Shown here piece after piece: positions 34,761 to 43,148 of a stretch of 64,000 bases of DNA; the stretch's first letter is position 1, and every line of letters begins with the position of its first letter. The notes beneath the pieces are model-generated. The model was not told the origin of the DNA and ran no database searches. It saw only the letters and a program-made list of their open reading frames with translations. A program made the translations under genes and the position numbers. Source of the stretch: JBCAXA01 sp038534295 (GTDB lineage: Bacteria; Pseudomonadota; Gammaproteobacteria; Steroidobacterales; Woeseiaceae); NCBI GenBank assembly GCA_038534295.1, contig JBCAXA010000003.1, forward strand, positions 62,001 through 126,000, given 5' to 3'.

Positions 34761-34994
34761 GATCGCGCCTAGAAAGGCGTTCCTACAACTTCGTTTGTCG
34801 CTGCGCTAATCCGTGATGTAGGAGCGGGCTTCTGCCCGCGATCAGGCGCGTCCGATCGCTGCGACGCCGAACCTCGATGTAGGAGCGGGCTTCTGCCCGC
34901 GATCAGGTGCGTCCGATCGCTGGGGCGCCAAACCTCGATGTAGGAGCGGGCTTCTGCCCGCGATCAGGCGCGTCCGATTGCTGCGGCGCCGAAC
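34761..34994. repeat. REP array 4, tandem 63-base units
   Basis: One leftward REP is followed by rightward GATGTAGGAGCGGGCTTCTG palindromes. Three consecutive copies share the spacer CAGGCGCGTCCGATCGCTG, giving a tandem period of about 63 bases. It lies between the DUF4097 operon and the convergent hypothetical gene at 35066. Confidence 0.88.
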
Positions 34995-35065
34995 CATGAA
35001 GTCGAGTGGACGCCTACCCCCGACAAGAGCAAATTGGGTTCTTCGCTGACGCAGAGTTGTTGCGG

Positions 35066-35560
35066 TCAGTCGTGCCAACCGCAGCGAGATGGCCCGTCCC
35101 ACTTGAGCGAGAATTCTTCGACGATCCTCAGATTACCTTCGCTATCGGGACGAACGACGAGGTACCAATTCTTGTTGGCGAAACAAGAGTCGGCCTCGTA
35201 GCGTTCGGCGTAGATCCGATAGCCGTCCTCGAAGCGCTCATAGCGAACGTTGCTGTAAAGAATGCCGCGATCGCTTTGGTATTGCGCCGCTGCCGTCGCT
35301 TGGAGTCGCAACTGAAACTTATAGGTTGCGCCGTTCCAGTCGAACTCGCGGAACGAGCCGTTTTCGTAGACGAACTCACCGTGAACTTTGGCGGAGTCCG
35401 AGTACAAATCGGCAATGTCTGGGTTCAGCGTGCGTTCCAGCTCTTGGAATCGTGCAAAGAACGCCTGGGTATCGTCGTCGTCAGTTGCCGCCGCGGGCAA
35501 TGCAATCAGCTCGACCGCAAGGCCAAACGCCAGCATCTTTCGATGCCACCGGCCACGCAT
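35066..35560 (-). CDS. Exported protein of unknown function
   Basis: 164 residues. The basic N-terminus MRGRWHRKMLAFGLAVELIALPAAA looks like a signal peptide; the internal Met at residue 9 is an alternative start. The mature part has alternating charged strands (VHGEFVYENGSFREFDWNG, RIYAERYEADSCFANKNWYLVVR) and two cysteines, in DSCF and SRCGW, that may pair. I do not recognise a family. The ATG overlaps the stop of the VOC gene, so the two are cotranscribed. Confidence 0.7.
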   Translation of the reverse strand: MRGRWHRKMLAFGLAVELIALPAAATDDDDTQAFFARFQELERTLNPDIADLYSDSAKVHGEFVYENGSFREFDWNGATYKFQLRLQATAAAQYQSDRGILYSNVRYERFEDGYRIYAERYEADSCFANKNWYLVVRPDSEGNLRIVEEFSLKWDGPSRCGWHD

Positions 35561-35943
35561 TAGCCGATACCCATCTCGTTTGCTGCTGTTTCCGTGTATT
35601 CCATAACGATCACCTCATTTTGCTCGGTGTCGCGGAACTTCCTCAGTGTTCCGACGTTGGGAATTGTGAAGGGTTCGCTGAGAAGTGTTCCGCCAGCGCG
35701 CTCAATCGCATCGCTCGCGGACTGTATATCGTCCACCGCGACTGTGCATTCGAACCCTTTCGCGCCAGGCGTTGCCGAACCGTTACGCTGTTGCAGTGCG
35801 CCGTGAATGCCGCAGCCGCTAATGCGATAGAACCCGGGTGGCCCCCAGGCCGCAAACTGCCAATCGAACACGGTTTCGTAAAACCGTCGCGCACGTTCTA
35901 CGTCGTCCGCTTCGATGGCAAAATGGACGAGTGGGTTCGGCAC
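35560..35943 (-). CDS. VOC (glyoxalase/bleomycin resistance) family protein
   Basis: 127 residues from a GTG at 35943 preceded by AGGAGG. The pattern is the paired beta-alpha-beta-beta-beta module: VHFAIEADDVERARRFYETVFDW at the start and VAVDDIQSASDAIERAGGTLL in the second half, ending with FRDTEQNEVIVME. Metal ligands could be the first His and the closing Glu. VOC proteins include lyases, dioxygenases and binding proteins; the substrate is unknown. Confidence 0.87.
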   Translation of the reverse strand: MPNPLVHFAIEADDVERARRFYETVFDWQFAAWGPPGFYRISGCGIHGALQQRNGSATPGAKGFECTVAVDDIQSASDAIERAGGTLLSEPFTIPNVGTLRKFRDTEQNEVIVMEYTETAANEMGIG

Positions 35944-35991
35944 CGTTGTCCTCCTGCCATAACGTAGCCTTTATTATACGCCTGTTTCCAC

Positions 35992-36260
35992 TTAGTCGGC
36001 CGCCGACTGAATCACGTTAGTCAGTGCTTCCCAAACAACGCGAATGCGTCTCACTCGACGAAAGTCCAGATACGTGGACAACAGCGTTCGCCATGCATGT
36101 CTGGCGGTTTGAAAAGTCGCGTAAGCCCCACCTCCGATTGATCGGACGGCAACACAGCAATACCGATGCCTGATCGAGCCAGCGATGCTATCGTCGATAG
36201 ACCGTTCGCGCGTGCAACACTACGATTGCGCAATCGACATGCAAGTGACCGACGACGCAA
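35992..36260 (-). pseudogene. Remnant of a LysR-type regulator (effector-domain C-terminus)
   Basis: On the minus strand, ANGLSTIASLARSGIGIAVLP is the glycine-rich region near the end of LysR substrate-binding domains. It is followed by LTRLFKPPDMHGE in one frame. The next frame continues STYLDFRRVRRIRVVWEAL and ends at TAA 35992. A frameshift near 36080-36095 and the absence of the DNA-binding and upstream domains show this is a decayed fragment. Its right end overlaps the 5' end of the membrane protein gene on the other strand. Confidence 0.6.
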
Positions 36261-36673
36261 AAGACTCAGCGCAATCCATTGATCGAGGTCGCGAGGCACG
36301 CCGCGTGGAGGCGCTCAAATCGCTGGCCGATTGGAGCAAGTGGATAATTTCGATTCAGGCCATTTCTGGCGTCGTTTTTTTATCGAACTCGGAACGGTCG
36401 GTGCTCGAACCCGGCGGGGAATTGTTGCTGCGGCTCGCCCTGTTTTTCGTGCTGCTATCGATATTGGCTGCAACGTTGCTGGTCGGCGGCATTCCGGGAG
36501 CGATCGTCGGCGAAACGGCTGACGAGTCGACCGAAGCAAGTAAGCCGTCGATCTACGATAACCGCGTATGGACGGAACTGCGGTTCCGAGGCCTTAGTTT
36601 CAGGTTTCTCGCTTTTTTCGAACACCTGGGGTTCGCGCTCGCCGTGATCTGCGTCGGTTTGGCCTATTTGTAG
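36239..36673 (+). CDS. Small membrane protein of unknown function
   Basis: 144 residues from ATG 36239 (an ATG at 36185 would read through the LysR remnant). It has a charged N-terminus, then hydrophobic segments at about 36-50 (WIISIQAISGVVFLS), 63-85 (LLLRLALFFVLLSILAATLLVGG) and the C-terminus (EHLGFALAVICVGLAYL). No family is recognised. It is an isolated gene between the LysR remnant and AsmA. Confidence 0.65.
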   Translation: MQVTDDAKDSAQSIDRGREARRVEALKSLADWSKWIISIQAISGVVFLSNSERSVLEPGGELLLRLALFFVLLSILAATLLVGGIPGAIVGETADESTEASKPSIYDNRVWTELRFRGLSFRFLAFFEHLGFALAVICVGLAYL

Positions 36674-36812
36674 CGTCCGGCAGCGAATCATTCGTCCCAT
36701 TCCACGAGCGTCTCGTCGCGACCTGTAACCGTTTACCGACAGTCCGGACGGGCGGATTTTGCTAGGCTAATCGTTTCGGAATCTCGCGGGCCGAAAAGGG
36801 TCGGAGAACAGT

Positions 36813-39044
36813 ATGGGCAGTGCAATTAAATCGATTCTCATCGGCTTCGCCGTACTCCTCGGCGTCGCCGTGCTCGCGATCACCATCGCCGTTGCGACGT
36901 TTGATCCCAACGACTACAAAGCCGACATCGAGCAGGCCGTCAAAGAGAACACCGGCCGCGAATTTTCGATTGAAGGCGAACTCAGCCTGTCCGTGTTCCC
37001 ATGGCTTGCGGTCGAGTTGCCCAAAGTCACGCTCGCGAACCGCGAAGGATTCGGCGATGCGCCGATGTTCAACGTCAATAGCGCGAGCCTAGCGCTGAAG
37101 ATCATGCCGCTGTTCGCCGGGACTCTGGAAGTCGGCGAGATCCAGATCGACGGCGCCGAGATCAATCTAGAGATCAAGCCGGACGGCACAAACAACTGGG
37201 ACGATATGATCGCCGCCATGGAAGCGGCGGCCGCCGATGAGCCGGACGGCGTCGATGTCGACGTTACGTTCGAGGACGACAGCGTGCCAACGCGCGACGG
37301 CGAGGTTGGATCGTTCCAGGTGGCCGGCGTGCAGATCACCAACACGGCGATTCGCTATATCGACGCGCCGGGCGAGGCGAGCTTCATTCTCGAGGACTTT
37401 CGTTTTGTCACTGGCGCTATCAAAAGCGGTGCCGACGTCTCGCTCGACGGCGGTTTTCGGTTTGCCACCGAGCCCGCGGCGTTGGCCGGCGCCATTGAAT
37501 TTGACGGTAAGGTTCTCTCACTCGGTCAAAACGACCGCGTATCGATCGAGGACCTCGGTATTCGCGGTGAGCTGTCTGGTGACGACGTCGGCAACGTGCC
37601 GGTCAGTTTCGCGGCCGCTCGTATCGACGTCGGCACACTCGACGGCACGTTGGCGCTCGACGAACTTTCAGCCCAGTTCGCCGAGCTGGTGGTCAAAGGC
37701 AGCATCACCGGCAAAAATCTCGATACGGATCCGGAGCTCGCCGGCAGCATCGAGGTTCCGAATTTCTCGGCACGCGAATTGATGCAGGCCTTGGAGATTC
37801 CACCGCCCGAGATGGCGTCGGCAACGGCCTTGTCCAAAGTCGGTGTCAAGGCCGCGTTCGCGATGACGCCGGACGTGATCACGCTCAGCGACGCGCGCAT
37901 CGTCCTCGACGACACCACGTTCAATGGGCGCTTCGCGATCCGCTCCGGCGCGCGCAGCGCGTACGAGTTCGAGCTTGCCGGCGATCAAATCGTCGTCGAC
38001 GATTATCTGGCGCCGGCTACCGACGACGGTGGCGATGCCAGCGGCGAGGCCTCGGTCGACGACACTGAGATTCCTGTCGAGCTGCTGCGCGAGATGGACG
38101 CAAAAGGTTCAATCACGCTGCAGCGGGCCGAGCTTTCGGGCATGGCATTCACCGATATCGAGTTTGGCTTGAACCTTGCGGGTGGCGCGCTGCGCCTGCA
38201 TCCGCTGAAGGCAGGTCTGTTTGACGGCTCGTACGCCGGCGATATCCGCATCGACGCGAGCGCCGACACGCCGCGTTTGTCCCTGAACGAGGCGGTCACC
38301 GGCGTGCAGCTCGAGCCGTTGTTCCAGACGATGTTCGAGACCGAGAACCTGTCCGGCACGATCGACGGCCGCTTTCAGCTCGCCGGCAACGGCACCAACC
38401 TCGGTGCGATTCGGCAAACGCTCGGTGGCGACATCGCCTTCTCGCTAGCCGACGGCGCGCTCGAGGGCACCGATCTTTGGTACCAGATTCGCCGCGCCAA
38501 AGCGTTGTTCGATCAGGAGGCACCACCGGCGCCGCCCGCCAATCCACGGACGCCGTTCAGCGAGATCAACGCGACCGCTAAGGTCGCTGGCGGCGTGCTG
38601 ACCAACGACGACTTCAGCGCCGTTCTGCCGTTTTTGCAGCTTACCGGTGCCGGCAAACTGAATCTGGTCGCAAGCACTGTCGACTACCGCATGGATGCAC
38701 GCGTGCTCGAACGACCGGATTTCATCGACGCCACCGCCGAGGAGCTCGACCAGTACACCGAGGCCGTGATTCCGATCAAGATTTCCGGTTCGCTGGCCGA
38801 GCCGTCGATTGCGCCGGACATTGCCGGACTTGCAAAAGCGCGTGTGCAACAGGAAATTGACAAGAAAAAGGACGAGCTACGCGACAAACTGCTCGACAAG
38901 CTCGGCATCGATAACACGGCCGCGGCGAACGACCCGAACGCCGCCGGCGAGGCGGCGGCTGCCGAGGACTTGGACGCTGAGGATCTTCTGAAGCAGAAAG
39001 CCGGCGAAGCGCTGCTCGATCTGCTCGACAAAAAGAAAAAATGA
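36813..39044 (+). CDS. AsmA family protein
   Basis: 743 residues. An N-terminal transmembrane helix (ILIGFAVLLGVAVLAITIAV) leads into the AsmA domain start FDPNDYKADIEQAVKENTGREFSIEGELSL. The end of the family domain shows LGGDIAFSLADGALEGTDLW. A charged, Ala/Glu-rich helical tail closes the protein. AsmA-like proteins are long periplasmic bridge-type proteins linked to lipid transport and outer-membrane assembly. It overlaps the next gene by ATGA. Confidence 0.93.
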   Translation: MGSAIKSILIGFAVLLGVAVLAITIAVATFDPNDYKADIEQAVKENTGREFSIEGELSLSVFPWLAVELPKVTLANREGFGDAPMFNVNSASLALKIMPLFAGTLEVGEIQIDGAEINLEIKPDGTNNWDDMIAAMEAAAADEPDGVDVDVTFEDDSVPTRDGEVGSFQVAGVQITNTAIRYIDAPGEASFILEDFRFVTGAIKSGADVSLDGGFRFATEPAALAGAIEFDGKVLSLGQNDRVSIEDLGIRGELSGDDVGNVPVSFAAARIDVGTLDGTLALDELSAQFAELVVKGSITGKNLDTDPELAGSIEVPNFSARELMQALEIPPPEMASATALSKVGVKAAFAMTPDVITLSDARIVLDDTTFNGRFAIRSGARSAYEFELAGDQIVVDDYLAPATDDGGDASGEASVDDTEIPVELLREMDAKGSITLQRAELSGMAFTDIEFGLNLAGGALRLHPLKAGLFDGSYAGDIRIDASADTPRLSLNEAVTGVQLEPLFQTMFETENLSGTIDGRFQLAGNGTNLGAIRQTLGGDIAFSLADGALEGTDLWYQIRRAKALFDQEAPPAPPANPRTPFSEINATAKVAGGVLTNDDFSAVLPFLQLTGAGKLNLVASTVDYRMDARVLERPDFIDATAEELDQYTEAVIPIKISGSLAEPSIAPDIAGLAKARVQQEIDKKKDELRDKLLDKLGIDNTAAANDPNAAGEAAAAEDLDAEDLLKQKAGEALLDLLDKKKK

Positions 39045-39607
39045 TTCGAACCGCCGTCACGCTGGCCGCGCTCGTCGCGGCGCCGGCGCTGTACGGCGCG
39101 GACCTGGTCAGCGTTGCGGTTGAGCGTAACGGTCCTCGGTACATCGTGACGTCGGTATCGACGTACGACGCGTCACAAGCGGGCCTTTTGCACGTGCTGC
39201 TCGACTACGACAACTTTCATCAGGTGTCGAGCGTCTTTAAAGAGGCCAAGTACCTCGATCCTGCCCCGGATGGCGCCCGGCGCGGTTACACGCGCGTCGA
39301 AGGCTGCATCGTGTTTTTCTGCCAAACCATCGAACGTATTGATCGCATCGTGCTGCACGACGGACCCACGATCGTTGCGATCTCAGAGCCCGATCCGGAC
39401 GATTTCAAGTTCTCGCACGCCAGTTGGCGTTTCGAGCAAAACGGCAACGGCGTCACCATCCACTATCGGCTCGAAATGGAGCCTGGCTTTTGGGTGCCGC
39501 CGCTCGTAGGGCCGTACATGATGAAAAAGAAGCTGGTGGACGGTGCTACCGACGCGATGCAGCGCGTCGAGAAACGCGCGCAGGCGTTCGACAACGGCAC
39601 GTACTGA
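39041..39607 (+). CDS. Exported SRPBCC/START-like protein
   Basis: 188 residues with a signal peptide (MIRTAVTLAALVAAPALYG). The mature protein reads as a helix-grip fold: LLHVLLDYDNFHQVSSVFKEAKYLD is the typical first helix, then alternating strands (SWRFEQNGNGVTIHYRLEMEP), and a long C-terminal helix (YMMKKKLVDGATDAMQRVEKRA). CIVFFC may form a disulfide. Such folds bind hydrophobic ligands. Coupling to AsmA suggests an envelope-lipid role; this is an inference. Confidence 0.72.
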   Translation: MIRTAVTLAALVAAPALYGADLVSVAVERNGPRYIVTSVSTYDASQAGLLHVLLDYDNFHQVSSVFKEAKYLDPAPDGARRGYTRVEGCIVFFCQTIERIDRIVLHDGPTIVAISEPDPDDFKFSHASWRFEQNGNGVTIHYRLEMEPGFWVPPLVGPYMMKKKLVDGATDAMQRVEKRAQAFDNGTY

Positions 39608-39685
39608 TGCGCTACGCGGGGTTTCATGCCTCGGCCGGCCACGCATGCCGACCAAGGCACGAAGCGTTGCTTGGTTCGGGTTGGC

Positions 39686-39952
39686 TCAGGACGCCAGGTT
39701 TTGCAGGATTCCTAGGCGGTAGAGCGTGATCAAGACACCGATCGCAATGGCGATCAGTCGAATCGCCAGCGACACCAGCGCACCGAGTACGGCGCCGCCG
39801 ATCCCGCCCATCACGGCCCCGACAAGAAAGCCGCCAGCCGCGTTGGCATTCGGGTCGCTTTCCGCTGCACCAAGACCCAACAGAGCACCGACGATGGCCC
39901 CTACCCAAGCGACCGCTTGAACGAATTCGTCTTCCTTTTTTTCTTTGCTCAT
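39686..39952 (-). CDS. Small glycine-rich membrane protein
   Basis: 88 residues from ATG 39952. A lysine- and glutamate-rich head (MSKEKKEDEF) precedes two hydrophobic stretches rich in Gly and Ala, VGAIVGALLGLGAAE and GGFLVGAVMGGIGGAVLGALVSLAI, with GxxxG spacing. This resembles small glycine-zipper proteins that insert into membranes. No known family can be named. It is alone on its strand here. Confidence 0.65.
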   Translation of the reverse strand: MSKEKKEDEFVQAVAWVGAIVGALLGLGAAESDPNANAAGGFLVGAVMGGIGGAVLGALVSLAIRLIAIAIGVLITLYRLGILQNLAS

Positions 39953-40184
39953 TTTTGCATCCCCTTCGATTCGCTGATTTGAATCGACGCACCAGCACGT
40001 CGTCATAAAGGCCTATGCGGGGATCTGGGGCGAAAATTCCTTGGCCGCCGTCACGAGGACAGCAGCGGCATTTTTCGATGCGCGGAACGCGAAAACACCG
40101 CGTTTCGGGCCGGGGCGGGAAAAAACGCCGCTGTTCCTTCCATAGCCCGGTTGGCGGCGTATGGCCGCGAATCTGGAGCCGGAA

Positions 40185-40913
40185 ATGAAATTGCTACCCG
40201 CCTTGCTTACGGCGCTCGTCGTGGTTGCCACAAGCACCGTCGCAGCGACCCCGTTGTCCGCCTCGCCGGTGGATCGTCGCGCGATTCAGCGCATGATCAT
40301 CGACGAAGCGCGTCGTCAGAGCTTTCCTCCCGAGGTGGCGCTGGGCGTCGCCAAGGTCGAATCGAACTATCAGCCCGATGTGGTTAGCTACAAAGGCGCC
40401 ATCGGCGTCATGCAGATCATGCCGCGGACCGGCCGCAACGAATTCGGGCTAGCGCCGCACGAGCTGTATGACCCGCAAACGAACATTCGCGCCGGCGTTC
40501 GATTTCTGAACTCACTCTATAAAGACTACGGACGCATGGACATCGCGCTTTCCCACTACAACGGCGGCTCTAGCGTCAGACAGCCGTCGGGCGAGCTGCA
40601 AATCATCCCTGCCACGCGCAGTTACGTGCATCGAGTTCTCGAGCTGGCCCGAGGCATGCAGCGCGACGGTCGCGTTGCCGCGCTCGCTGGCAGCACGCCG
40701 CGCTCCTCGCGCGGCCGAGGATCGATTTACGGCAATGAATGGTCAACCCGCGAATGGCGCCCGTCCCGCACCCGGCCACCGGTCTCCGGTCGGCGTCCCA
40801 TCTACGGGGCCGACGCCGAATGTGACGCCGCAGCAGCACGCGACGAGTACGTCAGCGAGCGCTGTCGACGGCTGGCGAAGATTCGCGAATGGGAGAGCGT
40901 CTACCGTCGGTAG
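40185..40913 (+). CDS. Lytic transglycosylase, SLT domain
   Basis: 242 residues from ATG 40185, after a GGAGCCGGA site. A signal peptide (MKLLPALLTALVVVATSTVAA) precedes the SLT domain. The catalytic glutamate is in VAKVESNYQPD, followed by KGAIGVMQIMPRTG, YDPQTNIRAGVRFL and HYNGG. It cleaves peptidoglycan to 1,6-anhydromuramyl products, the substrates of AmpG. The C-terminal 80 residues are basic and proline-rich, with a Cys pair (DAECDA, SERCRR). Its end overlaps the start of the next gene by 25 bases. Confidence 0.9.
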   Translation: MKLLPALLTALVVVATSTVAATPLSASPVDRRAIQRMIIDEARRQSFPPEVALGVAKVESNYQPDVVSYKGAIGVMQIMPRTGRNEFGLAPHELYDPQTNIRAGVRFLNSLYKDYGRMDIALSHYNGGSSVRQPSGELQIIPATRSYVHRVLELARGMQRDGRVAALAGSTPRSSRGRGSIYGNEWSTREWRPSRTRPPVSGRRPIYGADAECDAAAARDEYVSERCRRLAKIREWESVYRR

Positions 40914-42577
40914 ACGGTAGAGTCGGAGCTCTCCTAACGCGATGGAATCAGCACGGCGTGGATAACCAGTACGATGATGATCTGTCCGCAATGCTGCGCT
41001 TCGGCGTCAGCGAAGAGCTCATCGGGTTACTCGACGCGGTGGCAACGACAACGTGTGAGGGTGAGATGAGCGATCTGCTGAAGTTCCCCCCATGGTCGAT
41101 TGCGCTGCTGCGCAAGGCGGTGCTCTGTCGCAACTACGGCAAGTCGCTGTGGGAGCTCGCGCATCTCATCGCTGCCGTGGTTGCGCTCGACGGCAAATCC
41201 CGGGGCGCCACGCAGGCAGTGCTGCAGTTTTTCTGGCAGCGCGGCCAGGCATCGGCCGCAACGCTGCGGCATGCGTTTCGCGAGCCCTCCGAAAGCAGCG
41301 CGACAGTGGTGTCGCTACAGGACACGTTGCGTATCGATTATCCCGACGGCGAATTTCAGATTGCACCGTCGCGATTTCCGTTTCTGGCCGCGCTCATGGA
41401 GTTTGTCACGTACATCGACCCCGGCATCGTTGCCGGGCTCGCCAAGCGCATGCAGACCATCGATCGAAAATCCGTCGACGCGCTGGCGGCAGCGATGCAA
41501 GCCAGCACTGCGCAATTTCTCAGCGACAACATGCAGCTCGAGCACGGCCAGCGAAAATTCCGGCAGATTATCGAGTGGCTGGTCGCTCGCGACTGTCGCG
41601 CCGCCGATGTCGACGATCAAACCGTGTTCGACTTCTGGCTGCATGCGACCGAGGAGACGATCGAGGACTTCAAGCGCTTTAACGTCGTCGCTCGAGACTT
41701 TTTGTTCCTGCTGAAGATCGTCAGCGAGGGTCGAACGTCCAAATACGCCGAGTACGCCTTCTCGCTTGGGCCAGACCGCGACGCGGGCGACGTCGATCCC
41801 GAGCGGCTGGAGGATCTGGTCGATTTCCTGGAGGCTGAAAGCGCCGTGTTTACCGAGCTGTCCGAGCCACCGTTAAAGGCCATCAGCTTCTGCATCGGTA
41901 CCGATCGAAAAGTGTTGGGACCGATCGATGCAGCAGGTCCATGGCGGCAAAAGTTGCCGCTGTCGATCGCGCGCGTCGAGACCCTCGGCGCCGCGCAGAA
42001 CCGAATTAGTCAGCACCTTCGCAATCAGTCGGCGTCGCCCATCGAGCCGCTGATTGCGTGCGACGATGCGCCGTCCTATGACGACTTTAACGGCGCGCTT
42101 GCCAAGCGACGCGCGAAGCTCGAGCTCACCCGCGACGCGACGCTGCATGTGCTGCGCGTTTGCAAACACCCGGAGGCGGCGGCTGCCGCCGTCGAGCGAT
42201 TATCAGACGCGACGCGGCGCGAAATCTACGAAAGCCTCGGCGTCACCGAGGACGACGCCATCGAGCAGATACCGCTCCGCAACCTGGCGGCGCTCGCGTT
42301 GCAACACCCTGAGCTGAACGCCGTAATCACCGGCTGGGCCCACGCGTTCGGCGATGTAAACCGCGCGGGTTTCCACGAAATCCCAGACGAAAGCGAGAGC
42401 GATCATTATGGCGCCGGTTTACGGCTGCTCGAATTGCTGCTGAGCCGACTGGACAGTTACACCGAAGCGCTAGCCAATGCAGCGGACGAATCGGTCAACG
42501 GCACGCCGCGGTATGACGTTGATCGTGCGTCGTTCGCATCTGTGTACGCCCGGCTCTATGGAGACCATCATGTCTGA
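40889..42577 (+). CDS. Large protein of unknown function (first gene of unrecognised block)
   Basis: 562 residues, mostly alpha-helical and acidic, with no signal peptide or transmembrane segment. I recognise no domain. Visible features are a helical N-terminal half (SIALLRKAVLCRNYGKSLWELAHLIAAVV, FPFLAALMEFVTYID) and a second half with SFCIGTDRKVLGPIDAAGP. The ATG at 40889 overlaps the transglycosylase; a later Met (MLRFGVSEEL, about 40991) is a possible start. The stop overlaps the next ATG by 8 bases. Its position suggests a cytosolic partner of the Lon-like membrane protein two genes on. Confidence 0.75.
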   Translation: MGERLPSVDGRVGALLTRWNQHGVDNQYDDDLSAMLRFGVSEELIGLLDAVATTTCEGEMSDLLKFPPWSIALLRKAVLCRNYGKSLWELAHLIAAVVALDGKSRGATQAVLQFFWQRGQASAATLRHAFREPSESSATVVSLQDTLRIDYPDGEFQIAPSRFPFLAALMEFVTYIDPGIVAGLAKRMQTIDRKSVDALAAAMQASTAQFLSDNMQLEHGQRKFRQIIEWLVARDCRAADVDDQTVFDFWLHATEETIEDFKRFNVVARDFLFLLKIVSEGRTSKYAEYAFSLGPDRDAGDVDPERLEDLVDFLEAESAVFTELSEPPLKAISFCIGTDRKVLGPIDAAGPWRQKLPLSIARVETLGAAQNRISQHLRNQSASPIEPLIACDDAPSYDDFNGALAKRRAKLELTRDATLHVLRVCKHPEAAAAAVERLSDATRREIYESLGVTEDDAIEQIPLRNLAALALQHPELNAVITGWAHAFGDVNRAGFHEIPDESESDHYGAGLRLLELLLSRLDSYTEALANAADESVNGTPRYDVDRASFASVYARLYGDHHV

Positions 42578-43127
42578 GTCGAAAAATGACCCGAATGACG
42601 TTTCGCTGGAGGTGGCCGCGTCGGTGGCGAAGGCTTTAACCGGCCTTAAGAGTCCCAGCGAGTCGCCCAAACCGGTATTGATGAATGATCTGGTCGAGCA
42701 CCTCCGCGGTCACCGACCGGGCAGCGAGGCGCGGATCAACGCTGCGCTGGCGGCCAATGGCGATCTCGCCGCGCTGTTCTCGATGCTCGTTCGCCAGCAC
42801 CGCGTCACGCATGCACCGCGCTTGGTGGCGGCACAGTCGGCCGGCGCTGTCGATGAGCGGCAAGGCGAGCAGTTTGTCGTTCGTCTCCGCGGATCGAACG
42901 CCGACCCGAGCCAAGTTTACGTAATCCTCGAATTTGACCCGACCGGCGCCATACAAGACGGCCAAGCCGTCAACTTGCTCGCCGAAAAGGCAGCTACGAT
43001 GGCGACGCAGAGCTTTCCCGCGCTGCACGACTTTCGCACGCAGGTGATCGTCGATCAGAGCAGCGATCTTTGTGCATTGCTGCGCGATCCTGATTCGGAA
43101 ATCAGTATTATCGGGGTACTCGCCTGA
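42570..43127 (+). CDS. Small partner protein of unknown function
   Basis: 185 residues from ATG 42570 (GGAGA upstream). The N-terminal part is polar and helical (SLEVAASVAKALTGLK; NDLVEHLRGHRPGSEARINAAL). The second half seems alpha/beta, with QVYVILEFDPTGAIQDGQAVNLLAEKA and QVIVDQSSDL. It has no signal peptide and no family I recognise. It overlaps the upstream gene and lies 21 bases before the Lon-like gene, so all three are very probably one transcript. Confidence 0.75.
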   Translation: MSESKNDPNDVSLEVAASVAKALTGLKSPSESPKPVLMNDLVEHLRGHRPGSEARINAALAANGDLAALFSMLVRQHRVTHAPRLVAAQSAGAVDERQGEQFVVRLRGSNADPSQVYVILEFDPTGAIQDGQAVNLLAEKAATMATQSFPALHDFRTQVIVDQSSDLCALLRDPDSEISIIGVLA

Positions 43128-43148
43128 TTTAGTCGCCGTGATTGACCC

